In this document: piece after piece, positions 30,882 to 38,894 of the stretch
Layout of the letters: the number at the start of each line of letters is the position of its first letter
Position numbering within the stretch: the stretch's first letter is position 1
IMG/VR virus record: IMGVR_UViG_3300046501_000132
Span: 62,001-126,000 of that record
Length of the DNA stretch: 64,000 bases
Reading direction: 5' to 3' (one strand)
DNA from: a virus
The notes under the pieces: generated by a model
The model's input: the letters and a program-made list of their open reading frames with translations, nothing else
What the model was told of the DNA's origin: nothing
The model's database searches: none
Translations under genes and position numbers: made by a program

Positions 30882-32732
30882 ATGAGCAGTACGGATTTGA
30901 GTAAATACGTCCTCCTGGACGAACTTGATATGATTCTGCTCCGCCCCGACACTTTCGTCGGGGCGTTGGAAAGCAAGACTATCAATTCATATATCTTCGA
31001 GGACAACGGCGCGGTGCCGGAGTATCGGGATATCACCTACAACCCAGCGCTTCTGAAGATTTTCGATGAGGTGCTTCAAAACTGTTACGATCATTCGAAG
31101 CGGCCTGAAGGTAAGGCGCTGACGCGGATTGACGTAACTGCAGACCCGATTACTGGGACAATCTCCGTAGCAGACAATGCAGGCATTCCGGTGGCAAAGC
31201 ACCCGGAGCTTGGTATTTATATTCCTTGTCTGATTTTCGGAATGTTGCGATCCAGTAGCAACTACAACGACGACGATCAACGCGAAGGCGGCGGGCGTAA
31301 TGGTCTTGGTTCTAAGCTGACGAATATCTTTTCTACCTATTTCAAGGTTGAGACGTGCGACGGTAAGAACAAGTATGAGAAGACCTACGAGAACAACCGT
31401 CGCACCGAGTCGGAACCGAAGGTCAGCCCTGGTAAGACGAAGGGCACTCGCATTACGTTTGTTCCCGATTATGATCGCCTGGGTTGCTCTCTGAACGAGG
31501 ACAATTATGGTATGATCGTGACTCGGGTTTACGAGATTGCGGCTTGCGCTCCTGGGATTGATGTATATCTGAACGGTAAGAAAGTTGACGTAAAGGGGTT
31601 CAAGCCTTTCGTCAATAAGTTCGGTGATGGTCTATACATCGAGAATAATCACTGGCGTATCGGTCTGCATCAAAGTGCTGTGGGATTCCGACACATTAGC
31701 TTCTGTAACGCGACGCATACCTGGCTCGGTGGAACTCACGTAGACTACCTAGCTGATCAACTGGTTGTCGGCGTCCGCGACTATATCAAGAAGAAGACGA
31801 AGCAGGACATAAAGCCTGCTGATATCAAGAATCATTTCTTCCTGATGGTGGACTGTACGGTCTATAATCCCAAGTTCTCGTCTCAGACGAAGGAACATAT
31901 GAACTTGGCAGTTAAGGACTACGGTACATCATTCCGGTTCGATGATGCGTTCTTTAAGAAGTTGGTGAAGTCTCCGATCATCCAAGAGATCATCGAGTGG
32001 GCCATCAACCGTAAGAAGTTGCAGGACATGGCCGATGAGCGTAGGCTCGGTAAGGCTGCGGCTAGGGCTTCGGTCAAGACCATCGAGAAGTATGAGCCTG
32101 CGTCGCAACGAACGAATCGTGAAGAGTGTATCCTGTTCATCTGCGAAGGGGACTCTGCCGCGAATCCGCTGATTAGCGCGCGTGATCCGAAGAAGCACGG
32201 CGTATTTGCTCTGAAGGGTAAGCCTCTGAATCTGGGGAATGCTAAGATTGAGCAGGTCAAGAAGAATGTCGAGATTCAGAATCTGATGGCTGCATTGGGT
32301 CTGGAGTTCGGCAAGCCAGCTGAGAATCTGCGTTATGGTAAGATCGTTCTGGCTACCGACGCGGATATGGATGGTATGCACATCCGGGCGCTGATCCTGA
32401 ACAACTTCTATCACAAGTGGCCGAATATGCTGAGCGAGGGTAAGGTATATTTCCTGAACTCGCCTATCGTTCGTGCAACTAAGGGGAAGGATAAATTTGA
32501 ATTCTTCAATGAAGAGGAATTCGAGGAATGGATTGCGAAGCCTGGTAACTCCAAGGCTTCGGTGAAGTACCTGAAGGGTCTGGGTGGTAACTCTACAGCG
32601 GACTTCAAGAAATTCATGTTTGACGAACAATTCATGGTCCCGCTTACGTGGGAAGATGACCGAGACATCGAATTGCTGAATCTGGCGTTCGGTAACGCGG
32701 ATGATAAAAAGGTGTGGTTGGATCTTGAATAA
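30882..32732 (+). CDS. 39: type II DNA topoisomerase large subunit (T4 gp39 plus gp60 in one chain)
   Basis: The GHKL ATPase part has EVLQNCYDHS (Asn of motif N), ISVADNAGIPV (DxG-x-G variant) and GGGRNGLGSKLTNIFS (glycine lid). The second part has a TOPRIM domain: LFICEGDSAANPL (EGDS) and VLATDADMDGMHI (DxD). At 616 aa this corresponds to T4 gp39 and gp60 joined, so the T4 gene split is absent. It relaxes supercoils with gp52. Start ATG 30882 after AAGGAAAG; an upstream in-frame ATG lies inside the previous gene. Confidence 0.93.
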   Translation: MSSTDLSKYVLLDELDMILLRPDTFVGALESKTINSYIFEDNGAVPEYRDITYNPALLKIFDEVLQNCYDHSKRPEGKALTRIDVTADPITGTISVADNAGIPVAKHPELGIYIPCLIFGMLRSSSNYNDDDQREGGGRNGLGSKLTNIFSTYFKVETCDGKNKYEKTYENNRRTESEPKVSPGKTKGTRITFVPDYDRLGCSLNEDNYGMIVTRVYEIAACAPGIDVYLNGKKVDVKGFKPFVNKFGDGLYIENNHWRIGLHQSAVGFRHISFCNATHTWLGGTHVDYLADQLVVGVRDYIKKKTKQDIKPADIKNHFFLMVDCTVYNPKFSSQTKEHMNLAVKDYGTSFRFDDAFFKKLVKSPIIQEIIEWAINRKKLQDMADERRLGKAAARASVKTIEKYEPASQRTNREECILFICEGDSAANPLISARDPKKHGVFALKGKPLNLGNAKIEQVKKNVEIQNLMAALGLEFGKPAENLRYGKIVLATDADMDGMHIRALILNNFYHKWPNMLSEGKVYFLNSPIVRATKGKDKFEFFNEEEFEEWIAKPGNSKASVKYLKGLGGNSTADFKKFMFDEQFMVPLTWEDDRDIELLNLAFGNADDKKVWLDLE

Positions 32733-32946
32733 TCAACTCGCAGCAATTAGAGCCATTCGTAAGCAGATCATGGTCCTCAACGGAATGATCACTAAGATTC
32801 AAGACGAATGTAAGCACGAGAACGTTACCAAGGTCGCGGGTTCCGATACCGGAAACTGGGACAGGGGAACCGATTCATATTGGGATGACTGCAAGTGTGA
32901 AGATTGCGGTAAGACCTGGCGCGATTGGAAAGAGGTTAGCTGGTAA
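32725..32946 (+). CDS. small zinc-finger-like protein (73 aa)
   Basis: TTG start inside the end of gp39 (overlap 8 bases). An N-terminal helix (LAAIRAIRKQIMVLNGMI) is followed by CKHEN...CKCEDCGKTW, a plausible zinc-binding set. It ends one base into gp52. This position between the two topoisomerase genes suggests co-expression; function unknown. Confidence 0.55.
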   Translation: MNNQLAAIRAIRKQIMVLNGMITKIQDECKHENVTKVAGSDTGNWDRGTDSYWDDCKCEDCGKTWRDWKEVSW

Positions 32947-34292
32947 TGAAGATCGGTGACTTTATCAATATGGGTTTCCGTGAGTATGCCAACTACGACA
33001 ACAAGCGTAGTATCCCGCATCTCATGGACGGTCTGAAGATCACTGAGCGTAAGGTGTTGTTTGCGTTTGTGGATAATATCGGCTATCAATCCATTGTGGT
33101 GGATAAGGCTGGTATGCGTGCTGCGGATTTGAGCTACTATCAGCACGGCGCAACTTCGATGATCGGGGTTCTGACCAATATGAACCAGGACTTCCCTGGC
33201 ACGAACAATATGCCATTGTTCGAGAAGGATGGTCAGTTCGGGACACGCCTAAATCATAAGGCTTCGTCGGAGCGTTATATTTCCACGAAGCTGGGTGATA
33301 CGTACAAGAAGCTGTTCGATCCGGCCGACAACGACATTCTGGTGGATTTATACTTCCGGGGCGATAAGATCGAACCGTTGTACTATCTGCCCAAACTTCC
33401 GATGCTTCTGATCAACGGGAGTCTCGGAACGGGCAACGGTTACGCATCACACGTCTTGCAATATGATCCTGTCGAAGTCCAACAGGCCGTCCAGGAAGTT
33501 CTGAAGACAGGTTTGGTTCAGACTAAGCTGACTCCGTTTATGAACAACTACTACGGAGCGATAAGCAAAAATCACGAAACGGGTCAGGTAACGTTCGAAG
33601 GCGAGATTGAGCGGAAAGGTGCTAATACGCTCATTATCACCGAGTTAACGCCAGATCGCCAGCTAGACGACTATAAAGAAATTCTCAACGCTCTAATGAG
33701 TGATAAGACTGGTCCTAATAAGGATGCGCCCCCACTCATTAAGGATTACGACAACGAGTCTACCGAAGAAGGCTGGCGATTCGTATTAGATGTCCCGCGT
33801 AGTACGATGCAGCTGGATGATGCGGAGTTGCGAGTTAAGCTGAAGCTGATCCAGCGGGAAACTGAAAATCTGACGGTGTGGTTGCCGAATGGTAAATTGA
33901 AGCGTTTCAAGACGGTAGAAGCGCTGATTGAGGAATGGGTAAGGCTACGGCTGGATTACTACGAGATTCGCCGCCTAGACCAGATTGAGCAGATCGCCGC
34001 TCAGTTGGAATGGCTGGTTGTAAAGATCAACTTCATCCGCTGGTGGAACCAACAGTCTCAGGCTCTGGTTAAGATGTCTAAAGATCGTTTGATCTCCGAG
34101 ATCAAGTTGGCTGTGACTCAGAATGATGAATATATCAGTCGTTTGCTCGCAATTCGGATTAGCAACCTTGGAATCGAGGAAGTCACCGAACTGGAGAAGG
34201 AAATTCAGACGATTGAAAAGCAAAAGACTGATCTGGAAAATACGACGAACAAGAAGATGATGTCGTCAGAAGTTAAAGCGCTGAAACTCTGA
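32946..34292 (+). CDS. 52: type II DNA topoisomerase medium subunit, gp52-like
   Basis: 448 aa (T4 gp52: 442). N-terminal NYDNKRSIPHLMDGLKITERKVLFA matches the GyrA-type R-x-P-x-x-x-D-G-L-K--R--L motif. The active-site tyrosine lies in SSERYISTKLG. A long coiled-coil tower (KINFIRWWNQQSQ... to the end ENTTNKKMMSSEVKAL) follows. Cuts and religates DNA together with the gp39 subunit upstream. Confidence 0.93.
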   Translation: MKIGDFINMGFREYANYDNKRSIPHLMDGLKITERKVLFAFVDNIGYQSIVVDKAGMRAADLSYYQHGATSMIGVLTNMNQDFPGTNNMPLFEKDGQFGTRLNHKASSERYISTKLGDTYKKLFDPADNDILVDLYFRGDKIEPLYYLPKLPMLLINGSLGTGNGYASHVLQYDPVEVQQAVQEVLKTGLVQTKLTPFMNNYYGAISKNHETGQVTFEGEIERKGANTLIITELTPDRQLDDYKEILNALMSDKTGPNKDAPPLIKDYDNESTEEGWRFVLDVPRSTMQLDDAELRVKLKLIQRETENLTVWLPNGKLKRFKTVEALIEEWVRLRLDYYEIRRLDQIEQIAAQLEWLVVKINFIRWWNQQSQALVKMSKDRLISEIKLAVTQNDEYISRLLAIRISNLGIEEVTELEKEIQTIEKQKTDLENTTNKKMMSSEVKALKL

Positions 34293-34299
34293 CTCTCAT

Positions 34300-34328
34300 T
34301 TTACCTAACGCATAGTAGGCGATATAAT
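34300..34328 (+). promoter_or_regulatory. sigma70-like promoter before clamp/clamp-loader genes
   Basis: TTTACC (34300) - 17 bases - TATAAT (34323). Confidence 0.7.
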
Positions 34329-34354
34329 ATCCCTACTATGTAAAGGAAACGAAG

Positions 34355-34564
34355 ATGCCTCATTTCGCAGTTGAATTCCCGTCGAAGCCCAACACTAAGT
34401 TGGTTTCTGTATCGCAGAACGAGGAAGGCGATCTTGTGATTCGCCGGTATCAAGGTAGTAAGAATATGGGGGAAGCAGTTGTTGCACTTGGCTCTGACCC
34501 CGAAGTAGACCTGGATGGTAATGCTGTCCGGGAGTTGATTGAGAATTATCGAACCCTTCAATAA
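34355..34564 (+). CDS. hypothetical protein (69 aa)
   Basis: ATG after AAAGGAAAC. Beta-rich start (HFAVEFPSKPNTKLVSVSQN) and a C-terminal helix. Six bases before gp45. In T4 the small RpbA-type proteins lie near here, but no similarity is evident. Not recognised. Confidence 0.55.
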   Translation: MPHFAVEFPSKPNTKLVSVSQNEEGDLVIRRYQGSKNMGEAVVALGSDPEVDLDGNAVRELIENYRTLQ

Positions 34565-34570
34565 GGAAAC

Positions 34571-35257
34571 ATGAGCAGCAAGGTAGTAAAACTGTCGCAG
34601 GATACCCTGCAAGTGCTGAAGATTGCACATACCATTAATAAGTCCCTAGTCTTTAAGGCGGGCAACGAAATCAAGACCGTATCGGCTACCGGCGCAATCG
34701 TTATGGAAGCGACTGTTGCTGAAACTTTCCCGGCTGATTTTGCGATTTACGAGTTGAATAAGCTGCTTGGTGTTCTAGCCCTGCCAGCGTTCAAGGATGC
34801 GGAACTGGTCTTCGAAGATGGCGTTGATACGCATATGACGATCAAGGCCGGTGACTCCAAGATCAAATACTTCTACACCTCCGAAGACTTTGCTCAGCAC
34901 CCCGGCCGCACCATCGTGCTCCCGAAGGTGGATGTGGAAGCGAATGTGAACCGCGATACGCTGGAAGGCTTCGAAAAGGCCGCTGCGGCTCTTGGTCACA
35001 AGGTGATGAAGTTCCAGGTGAAGGACAAGGTTCTATCTCTGATCGCTACGACTCCGGAAATCGACACCTCCAACGATTATGTCGTTGAACTGGGTGAATC
35101 GGATAGCGACGATTACGAGGCGCTGATCAAGCTGGAAAACCTGAAGTTGGTTCCAGGCGATTTCAAGGTCACGCTTCTGAAGATGAACGGTCGCGGTATC
35201 TCCCGTTGGGAACACCAGCAACGCAAGATTAATACTTTCATTGGGCTGGAACTGTAA
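34571..35257 (+). CDS. 45: gp45-like sliding clamp
   Basis: 228 aa, same as T4 gp45. It carries the repeated beta-alpha-beta layout of processivity clamps: KVVKLSQDTLQVLKIAHTIN at the start, FPADFAIYELNKLLGVLAL, a central IKYFYTSEDF, and the C-terminal VVELGES...LKLVPGDFKVTLL. It tethers the polymerase and, in T4, activates late transcription with gp33 and gp55. Gene order 45-44-62-regA is exactly that of T4. Confidence 0.92.
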   Translation: MSSKVVKLSQDTLQVLKIAHTINKSLVFKAGNEIKTVSATGAIVMEATVAETFPADFAIYELNKLLGVLALPAFKDAELVFEDGVDTHMTIKAGDSKIKYFYTSEDFAQHPGRTIVLPKVDVEANVNRDTLEGFEKAAAALGHKVMKFQVKDKVLSLIATTPEIDTSNDYVVELGESDSDDYEALIKLENLKLVPGDFKVTLLKMNGRGISRWEHQQRKINTFIGLEL

Positions 35258-35291
35258 GTAACTCCGGGGCTTCGCGGCCCCGCTCTATATC

Positions 35292-35465
35292 ATGAACCTG
35301 AAGTACGCAGTTTTGAACGTTACCCGTAACACTTTTGTTCCGCTGGACAACATCGACTACTTGCATACTTCAGACTTCGAAACCGCCAACGCGGTTTTCG
35401 AGGATTTGGTAGTAAGACGCAAGTCCGAAGAATTCCGCTTGGTTAAGGTAGAAACCCTGCATTAA
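35292..35465 (+). CDS. small hypothetical protein (57 aa)
   Basis: ATG 35292, stop 35465, between gp45 and gp44. Sequence MNLKYAVLNVTRNTFVPL continues with an acidic helix and a charged end. A GC-rich hairpin (CCGGGGC-TTCG-GGCCCCG, about 35263-35281) precedes it. The compact operon and good codon content favour a real gene. Not recognised. Confidence 0.5.
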   Translation: MNLKYAVLNVTRNTFVPLDNIDYLHTSDFETANAVFEDLVVRRKSEEFRLVKVETLH

Positions 35466-35480
35466 CCGGAACCCTATATA

Positions 35481-36437
35481 ATGAGTCAAGCATACATCTG
35501 GGCTGAAGTCTTCCGCCCCTCCAATCTGGATGAAGTCATCATCCCGGATTCGGTCAAAACTCAATTCCTAAAATTCATTGAAGATGGCCAACTGCCGAAT
35601 CTTCTTCTGACGTCTGCGTCTCCTGGTACGGGTAAGACGACTACTGCCCGTGCCCTGTGTAACGCAATCGGCGTCAAGCCCCTGTTTATCAACGCCTCAC
35701 TCAATAATAGTATTGACGACATCCGGATGATCGTGATGCAATACGCAACGACTTCTGCGGTGTCGATGTTCGGTGATGAGAAGGCAAACCACAAGGTTGT
35801 GATTTTCGATGAGGCTGACCGCCTCTCCGCTAACGCGATGGATGCGCTGAAGGGGATTATCGAAGAAACGCACAAGAACTGCCGCTTCATTCTGACGGCG
35901 AACAACAAGAACAAAATCATTGCACCGCTGCAGTCGCGGTTGACTAATATCGAGTTCCGGTTCACCAAGTCTGATTCGGATAAGATGATGGCGAAGATGC
36001 TGAAGCGCGTCTTTGACATTCTGGAACAGACGCAGACGAAATATAATAAGGCCGCCGTGGCCGGTATCGTCAAGACGTTCTTCCCGGACAACCGTGGTCT
36101 TCTGACGTTCCTTCAGATGGAAGCCCAACTGGGTGAGATCAACGAGGGTTCGCTGGCTAAGGCGGCATCCGCCAGCCCGGAGACTCTGATTGAGTCGATG
36201 AAGGCTAAGAAGTACAAGGAAGTCCAAGCTTGGGTGCTTGGTAACGCCGACCGTCTGGGTGAAGACTTCTATGAGAAGTTGTTCAAGGTTCTTGAACCGC
36301 AGATCACCGATCAATCTCTACCTCAGTTGGTTCTGATTCTCGGAGAAGCCCAGAAGTATGATAGCGTGGTTGCAAGTCGCTTTCTGCACTTCTTCGCGGT
36401 GGCGACTGAGGTGATGATGCAGGTGCAGTTCAAATGA
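35481..36437 (+). CDS. 44: gp44-like clamp loader large subunit (AAA+ ATPase)
   Basis: 318 aa (T4 gp44: 319). Walker A TSASPGTGKTTTARAL, Walker B VVIFDEADRLS (DEAD), sensor 1 FILTANNKNK and the SRC-like QSRLTNIEF. Four gp44 and one gp62 open and close the gp45 clamp on primed DNA. Preceded by the clamp gene and followed by gp62. Confidence 0.93.
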   Translation: MSQAYIWAEVFRPSNLDEVIIPDSVKTQFLKFIEDGQLPNLLLTSASPGTGKTTTARALCNAIGVKPLFINASLNNSIDDIRMIVMQYATTSAVSMFGDEKANHKVVIFDEADRLSANAMDALKGIIEETHKNCRFILTANNKNKIIAPLQSRLTNIEFRFTKSDSDKMMAKMLKRVFDILEQTQTKYNKAAVAGIVKTFFPDNRGLLTFLQMEAQLGEINEGSLAKAASASPETLIESMKAKKYKEVQAWVLGNADRLGEDFYEKLFKVLEPQITDQSLPQLVLILGEAQKYDSVVASRFLHFFAVATEVMMQVQFK

Positions 36438-36471
36438 TCTGGGATATTCTGAAGTGGTATTGGAGGAAATA

Positions 36472-36879
36472 ATGCCGGGATTATTTGAGTGGTTGGACGG
36501 TATTAATACCAAGACAAATCTAGAGCTTGATGAAGACGATCCTTACAAGGATTATGTTCCTTTCCAGATTAACAATGGTATGGCGCAATTCCTGGATACG
36601 GTTCTACTAGCGAACGAAATGAATAAGCGTCCTTGGTTGACTAAGGAAATGCAGTTCAAGTTCTATCATGGAGCCGTGACCAAGAAGAAACGAATGGGGA
36701 AGTGGGCGAAGGTTGAGGAGGTAAACAAGGATGACGTTGAAGTTGTTGCTACCCACTACGGAATCAATCATCAGACAGCCTCTGTATACCTGAAATTGAT
36801 GAAGCCTGAGGAATTCACCGCGCTGAAGAAAGCCGGTGATACCGGAGGGGCGGAAGCGAAGCGAGGAAGGAAGAAATAA
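36472..36879 (+). CDS. 62: gp62-like clamp loader small subunit
   Basis: The start ATG 36472 has a strong GGAGGAAATA site. 135 aa, shorter than T4 gp62 (187). MPGLFEWLDGINTKTNLELDEDDP is followed by YVPFQINNGMAQFLDTVLLANEMN, reminiscent of gp62 (YPPFVVNKGLS...). The C terminus is Lys/Gly-rich. The position directly between gp44 and regA is as in T4, and this carries much of the assignment. Confidence 0.78.
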   Translation: MPGLFEWLDGINTKTNLELDEDDPYKDYVPFQINNGMAQFLDTVLLANEMNKRPWLTKEMQFKFYHGAVTKKKRMGKWAKVEEVNKDDVEVVATHYGINHQTASVYLKLMKPEEFTALKKAGDTGGAEAKRGRKK

Positions 36880-36900
36880 TGGGTATGAGCAGGAAGTAAG

Positions 36901-37353
36901 ATGTCGGCAGTAGCAATAGTAGGCTCGAATGCAAAAGGGGATCAAGTGATCCCCTTTTTGGTTGAGGTAGAGTTAGTAAGTGCTAACTTCTTAGCGGTGA
37001 AGGAATCGCTTGAGAGGATTGGCCTGCCTGGGAAGCCGAATGATATTGACGGATTCCCGACTCTACATCAAACCTGTCATATTCTATACAAGCGAGGTCG
37101 ATACTATATCTGCCACTATAAGCATCTATTCGCCCTAGATGGAAAGGATACGACGCTGAGTAGGGCGGATATTGCTAGACAGAATACAATCATTGCCCTA
37201 CTAGAAGAATGGGGATTGATTCGTGTGGTAAGTCCGATGATGATTCAGAAACCGACTTGTTCATTGAGGACTTTGAAGGTAGTTAAACACAAGGAAAGGC
37301 ATGAATGGAAATTTGTTAGCCGATATGATCTTGGATCCCAGCGAAACGTATAA
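36901..37353 (+). CDS. regA: RegA-like translational repressor
   Basis: T4 RegA represses early phage mRNAs, including its own and those of the 45-44-62 cluster, by binding near start codons. VEVELVSANFLAVKESLERIG, TCHILYKRGRYYICHYKHLFALDGK, RQNTIIALLEEWGLIRVV and HEWKFVSRYDLG match the T4 protein along its whole length. The ATG at 36901 has a good AGGA, but T4-like similarity starts only after residue 16-20. A GTG at 36946 and a TTG at 36958 are alternatives, and a strong hairpin lies between (36933-36958). Overlaps the next gene. Confidence 0.9.
   Translation: MSAVAIVGSNAKGDQVIPFLVEVELVSANFLAVKESLERIGLPGKPNDIDGFPTLHQTCHILYKRGRYYICHYKHLFALDGKDTTLSRADIARQNTIIALLEEWGLIRVVSPMMIQKPTCSLRTLKVVKHKERHEWKFVSRYDLGSQRNV
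36933..36958 (+). promoter_or_regulatory. perfect hairpin over the regA start region
   Basis: AAAAGGGGATC - AAGT - GATCCCCTTTTT: an 11-pair stem ending in T5. It has the form of an intrinsic terminator inside the reading frame and would also bury an AAGGGG ribosome binding site and the GTG start at 36946. Candidate attenuator or autoregulatory element. Confidence 0.6.
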
Positions 37354-37657
37354 CAAGATCAAGAGGTATGATGGAGATTTGTCGGATGGCGAAATTCGAG
37401 CGGAAGGTTATAAGTGGTCTGTTTGTCCAAATACGTTTGAATTCGACCAAGGCGACTTTGTGGACTTCTGTCGTGCACTAATTATGAAGCACGAACAGAA
37501 GCGCGGTGAGGTTGTAATCACTTCGACTCGCAGTGGTGAGCCGCTGGTTGTGACTCGCCAGAATGAGGAAGGGCAGATTGTGAAGGTTATTTGGGAGAAG
37601 AACCACCCGCAACCTTCACTGTTGGATAGAGTAAGGAGCAACTATGACTACGAGTAA
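37301..37657 (+). CDS. hypothetical protein (118 aa)
   Basis: Starts within the end of regA (ATG 37301 with AAGGAAAGGC). Mixed alpha/beta protein with YKWSVCPNTFEFDQGDFVDFCRAL. Overlaps the MazG-like gene by 14 bases. Not recognised; T4 has small genes with the same position after regA, but no similarity seen. Confidence 0.6.
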   Translation: MNGNLLADMILDPSETYNKIKRYDGDLSDGEIRAEGYKWSVCPNTFEFDQGDFVDFCRALIMKHEQKRGEVVITSTRSGEPLVVTRQNEEGQIVKVIWEKNHPQPSLLDRVRSNYDYE

Positions 37658-37961
37658 TAAGCTAACCGCCGCTCAAGAAGAACGGCTGACGTTGCTGATT
37701 GAGGAATGTTCTGAAGTGATTAAATGCGCAACGAAGGTGCTGCGCTTTGGTTATGATTCGATCAATCCTTATGCGCCACAGGATGGGACAAATCTGAATC
37801 AGCTACAGCTTGAACTGGGCGATCTATTCGCTATCAAGCGTCTGATGGCCAATAATGAAGATATTGATGTAAAGGCAATTGCTGGACGAGCAGTTTCCAA
37901 ATATAATAAACTACATACGTATCTACGTCAACAACACAACTTTGAAGGAAGCGATAAGTAA
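37644..37961 (+). CDS. MazG-like all-alpha NTP pyrophosphohydrolase
   Basis: 105 aa with LTLLIEECSEVIKCATKVLRFG (E-E-x-x-E metal motif), then QLELGDLFAIKRLM (E-x-x-D) and helical remainder. This is the two-helix metal core of the MazG/dUTPase-2 superfamily. Such enzymes hydrolyse (d)NTPs to monophosphates, so it could remove unmodified dNTPs. Followed immediately by a second protein of the same fold. Confidence 0.72.
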   Translation: MTTSNKLTAAQEERLTLLIEECSEVIKCATKVLRFGYDSINPYAPQDGTNLNQLQLELGDLFAIKRLMANNEDIDVKAIAGRAVSKYNKLHTYLRQQHNFEGSDK

Positions 37962-38512
37962 TGATCAGTATGTTTCAAGCAGTAAGCGATTTGAATGTAG
38001 CCTATGGTAATTCTAAGGGCGATCCGACTAATCCGGATTGGGCGCGACTGGAGAGTCAAGCCAAGAATATTCTGGACGAATACAACGAACTGATGGATGA
38101 TGGTATCTCGGTCAAGAATATCACTGAGGTCCGTGATGCCATCTGCGACATTCTCGTATTCACTCTTGGTCTAGCGCATATGGCTGGTCTTCCGGTTGAA
38201 GAAGATATGGAAGCGGTGGATGCTTCGAATCGTACCAAGTTCTGCCGGAATAATGATGAGCTGGGTCAGACCGCTGCGAAGTATCGTGATCTGGGAGTTG
38301 AGGTCTACGTAGAAGGTTCGTTCCCTTCGATGCGGGTCAAATCTCTGAAAGATCAAGTTGGTTTAGATGGTAAGAACTATCCCGCTAACAAGATGCTGAA
38401 GTCTGTGGCATTTGTTGAGCCGATGCTCAAGCCTCTGGTTTCGTCGTTTGATCTCAACAAAGTCCTGGATGAAGTAGAAGCCGGGGCTGAGTTGCATCCT
38501 CTGGTGGTATGA
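37961..38512 (+). CDS. second MazG-like/phosphoribosyl-ATP-pyrophosphohydrolase-type protein
   Basis: 183 aa. RLESQAKNILDEYNELMDD (E-x-x-E) and TEVRDAICDILVFTLGLAHMAG (R-D-x-x-D) form the metal core. The C-terminal half contains a substrate-type loop SNRTKF...PSMRVKSLKDQVGLDGKNYPANKMLKS. T4-type phages carry such proteins as nucleotide house-cleaners. Start ATG shares one base with the upstream stop. Confidence 0.7.
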   Translation: MISMFQAVSDLNVAYGNSKGDPTNPDWARLESQAKNILDEYNELMDDGISVKNITEVRDAICDILVFTLGLAHMAGLPVEEDMEAVDASNRTKFCRNNDELGQTAAKYRDLGVEVYVEGSFPSMRVKSLKDQVGLDGKNYPANKMLKSVAFVEPMLKPLVSSFDLNKVLDEVEAGAELHPLVV

Positions 38513-38625
38513 CGCGAATCGACCTTGATAAGAACAACCGAATGCTCCGCATCGGCTTCGGTAAGAATGAAGGTCGATGGTTCTTTCGCGTTGACCTTTG
38601 GTTCGTAGGTTTCCGACTGAGTTGA
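38509..38625 (+). CDS. small conserved phage protein (38 aa)
   Basis: ATG overlaps the previous stop (ATGAC); stop overlaps the next ATG (TGATG). The sequence MTRIDLDKNNRMLRIGFG, then GRWFFRVDLWFVGFRLS, matches a short protein type I recall from many tailed phages (R-I-D-L-D-x-N-x-R-M-L-R-I-G). Function unknown. Confidence 0.6.
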   Translation: MTRIDLDKNNRMLRIGFGKNEGRWFFRVDLWFVGFRLS

Positions 38626-38894
38626 TGGCACCAGATAAAGGACTATCATCAAGTTTCCGTAGGAACGTTCCAGAAGACCGGAACAAGTCCTACGGCTGGA
38701 AGACTCCAGCAGAGCAGTGGCCTGGATTAGATTTCTCCTGGTATCGTCAGCAACAGGTGGGGGTGCCGCTGTTCTGGATGCCTGTGATGACAATTATTCC
38801 GACTTCAGTGGCCAGCGAGTTTATAGGCGTTCAACCTTTGGCGGAACCAATGGGTTTAATATTCTCAATGAGGATGAATTATGAAGACAAGTAA
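38625..38894 (+). CDS. orphan gp23-like capsid segment (89 aa)
   Basis: The C-terminal stretch VPLFWMPVMTIIPTSVASEF with IGVQPLAEPMGLIFSMRMNY resembles the P-N-L-V-A-HE-VGVQPM-GP-GLIFAMR segment of T4 major capsid protein gp23. There is no room for the rest of a capsid protein. The gene is intact, overlapping both neighbours, so it looks like a retained domain and not a broken gp23. It might be a capsid decoy, an assembly factor or a chance family relative. The start was placed at ATG 38625. Confidence 0.55.
   Translation: MAPDKGLSSSFRRNVPEDRNKSYGWKTPAEQWPGLDFSWYRQQQVGVPLFWMPVMTIIPTSVASEFIGVQPLAEPMGLIFSMRMNYEDK

Noticed and set aside
36901-37353. gp55 late sigma factor
   Set aside because: Considered because of the neighbouring clamp genes, but the sequence matches RegA; no gp55-like protein was found anywhere in the window.
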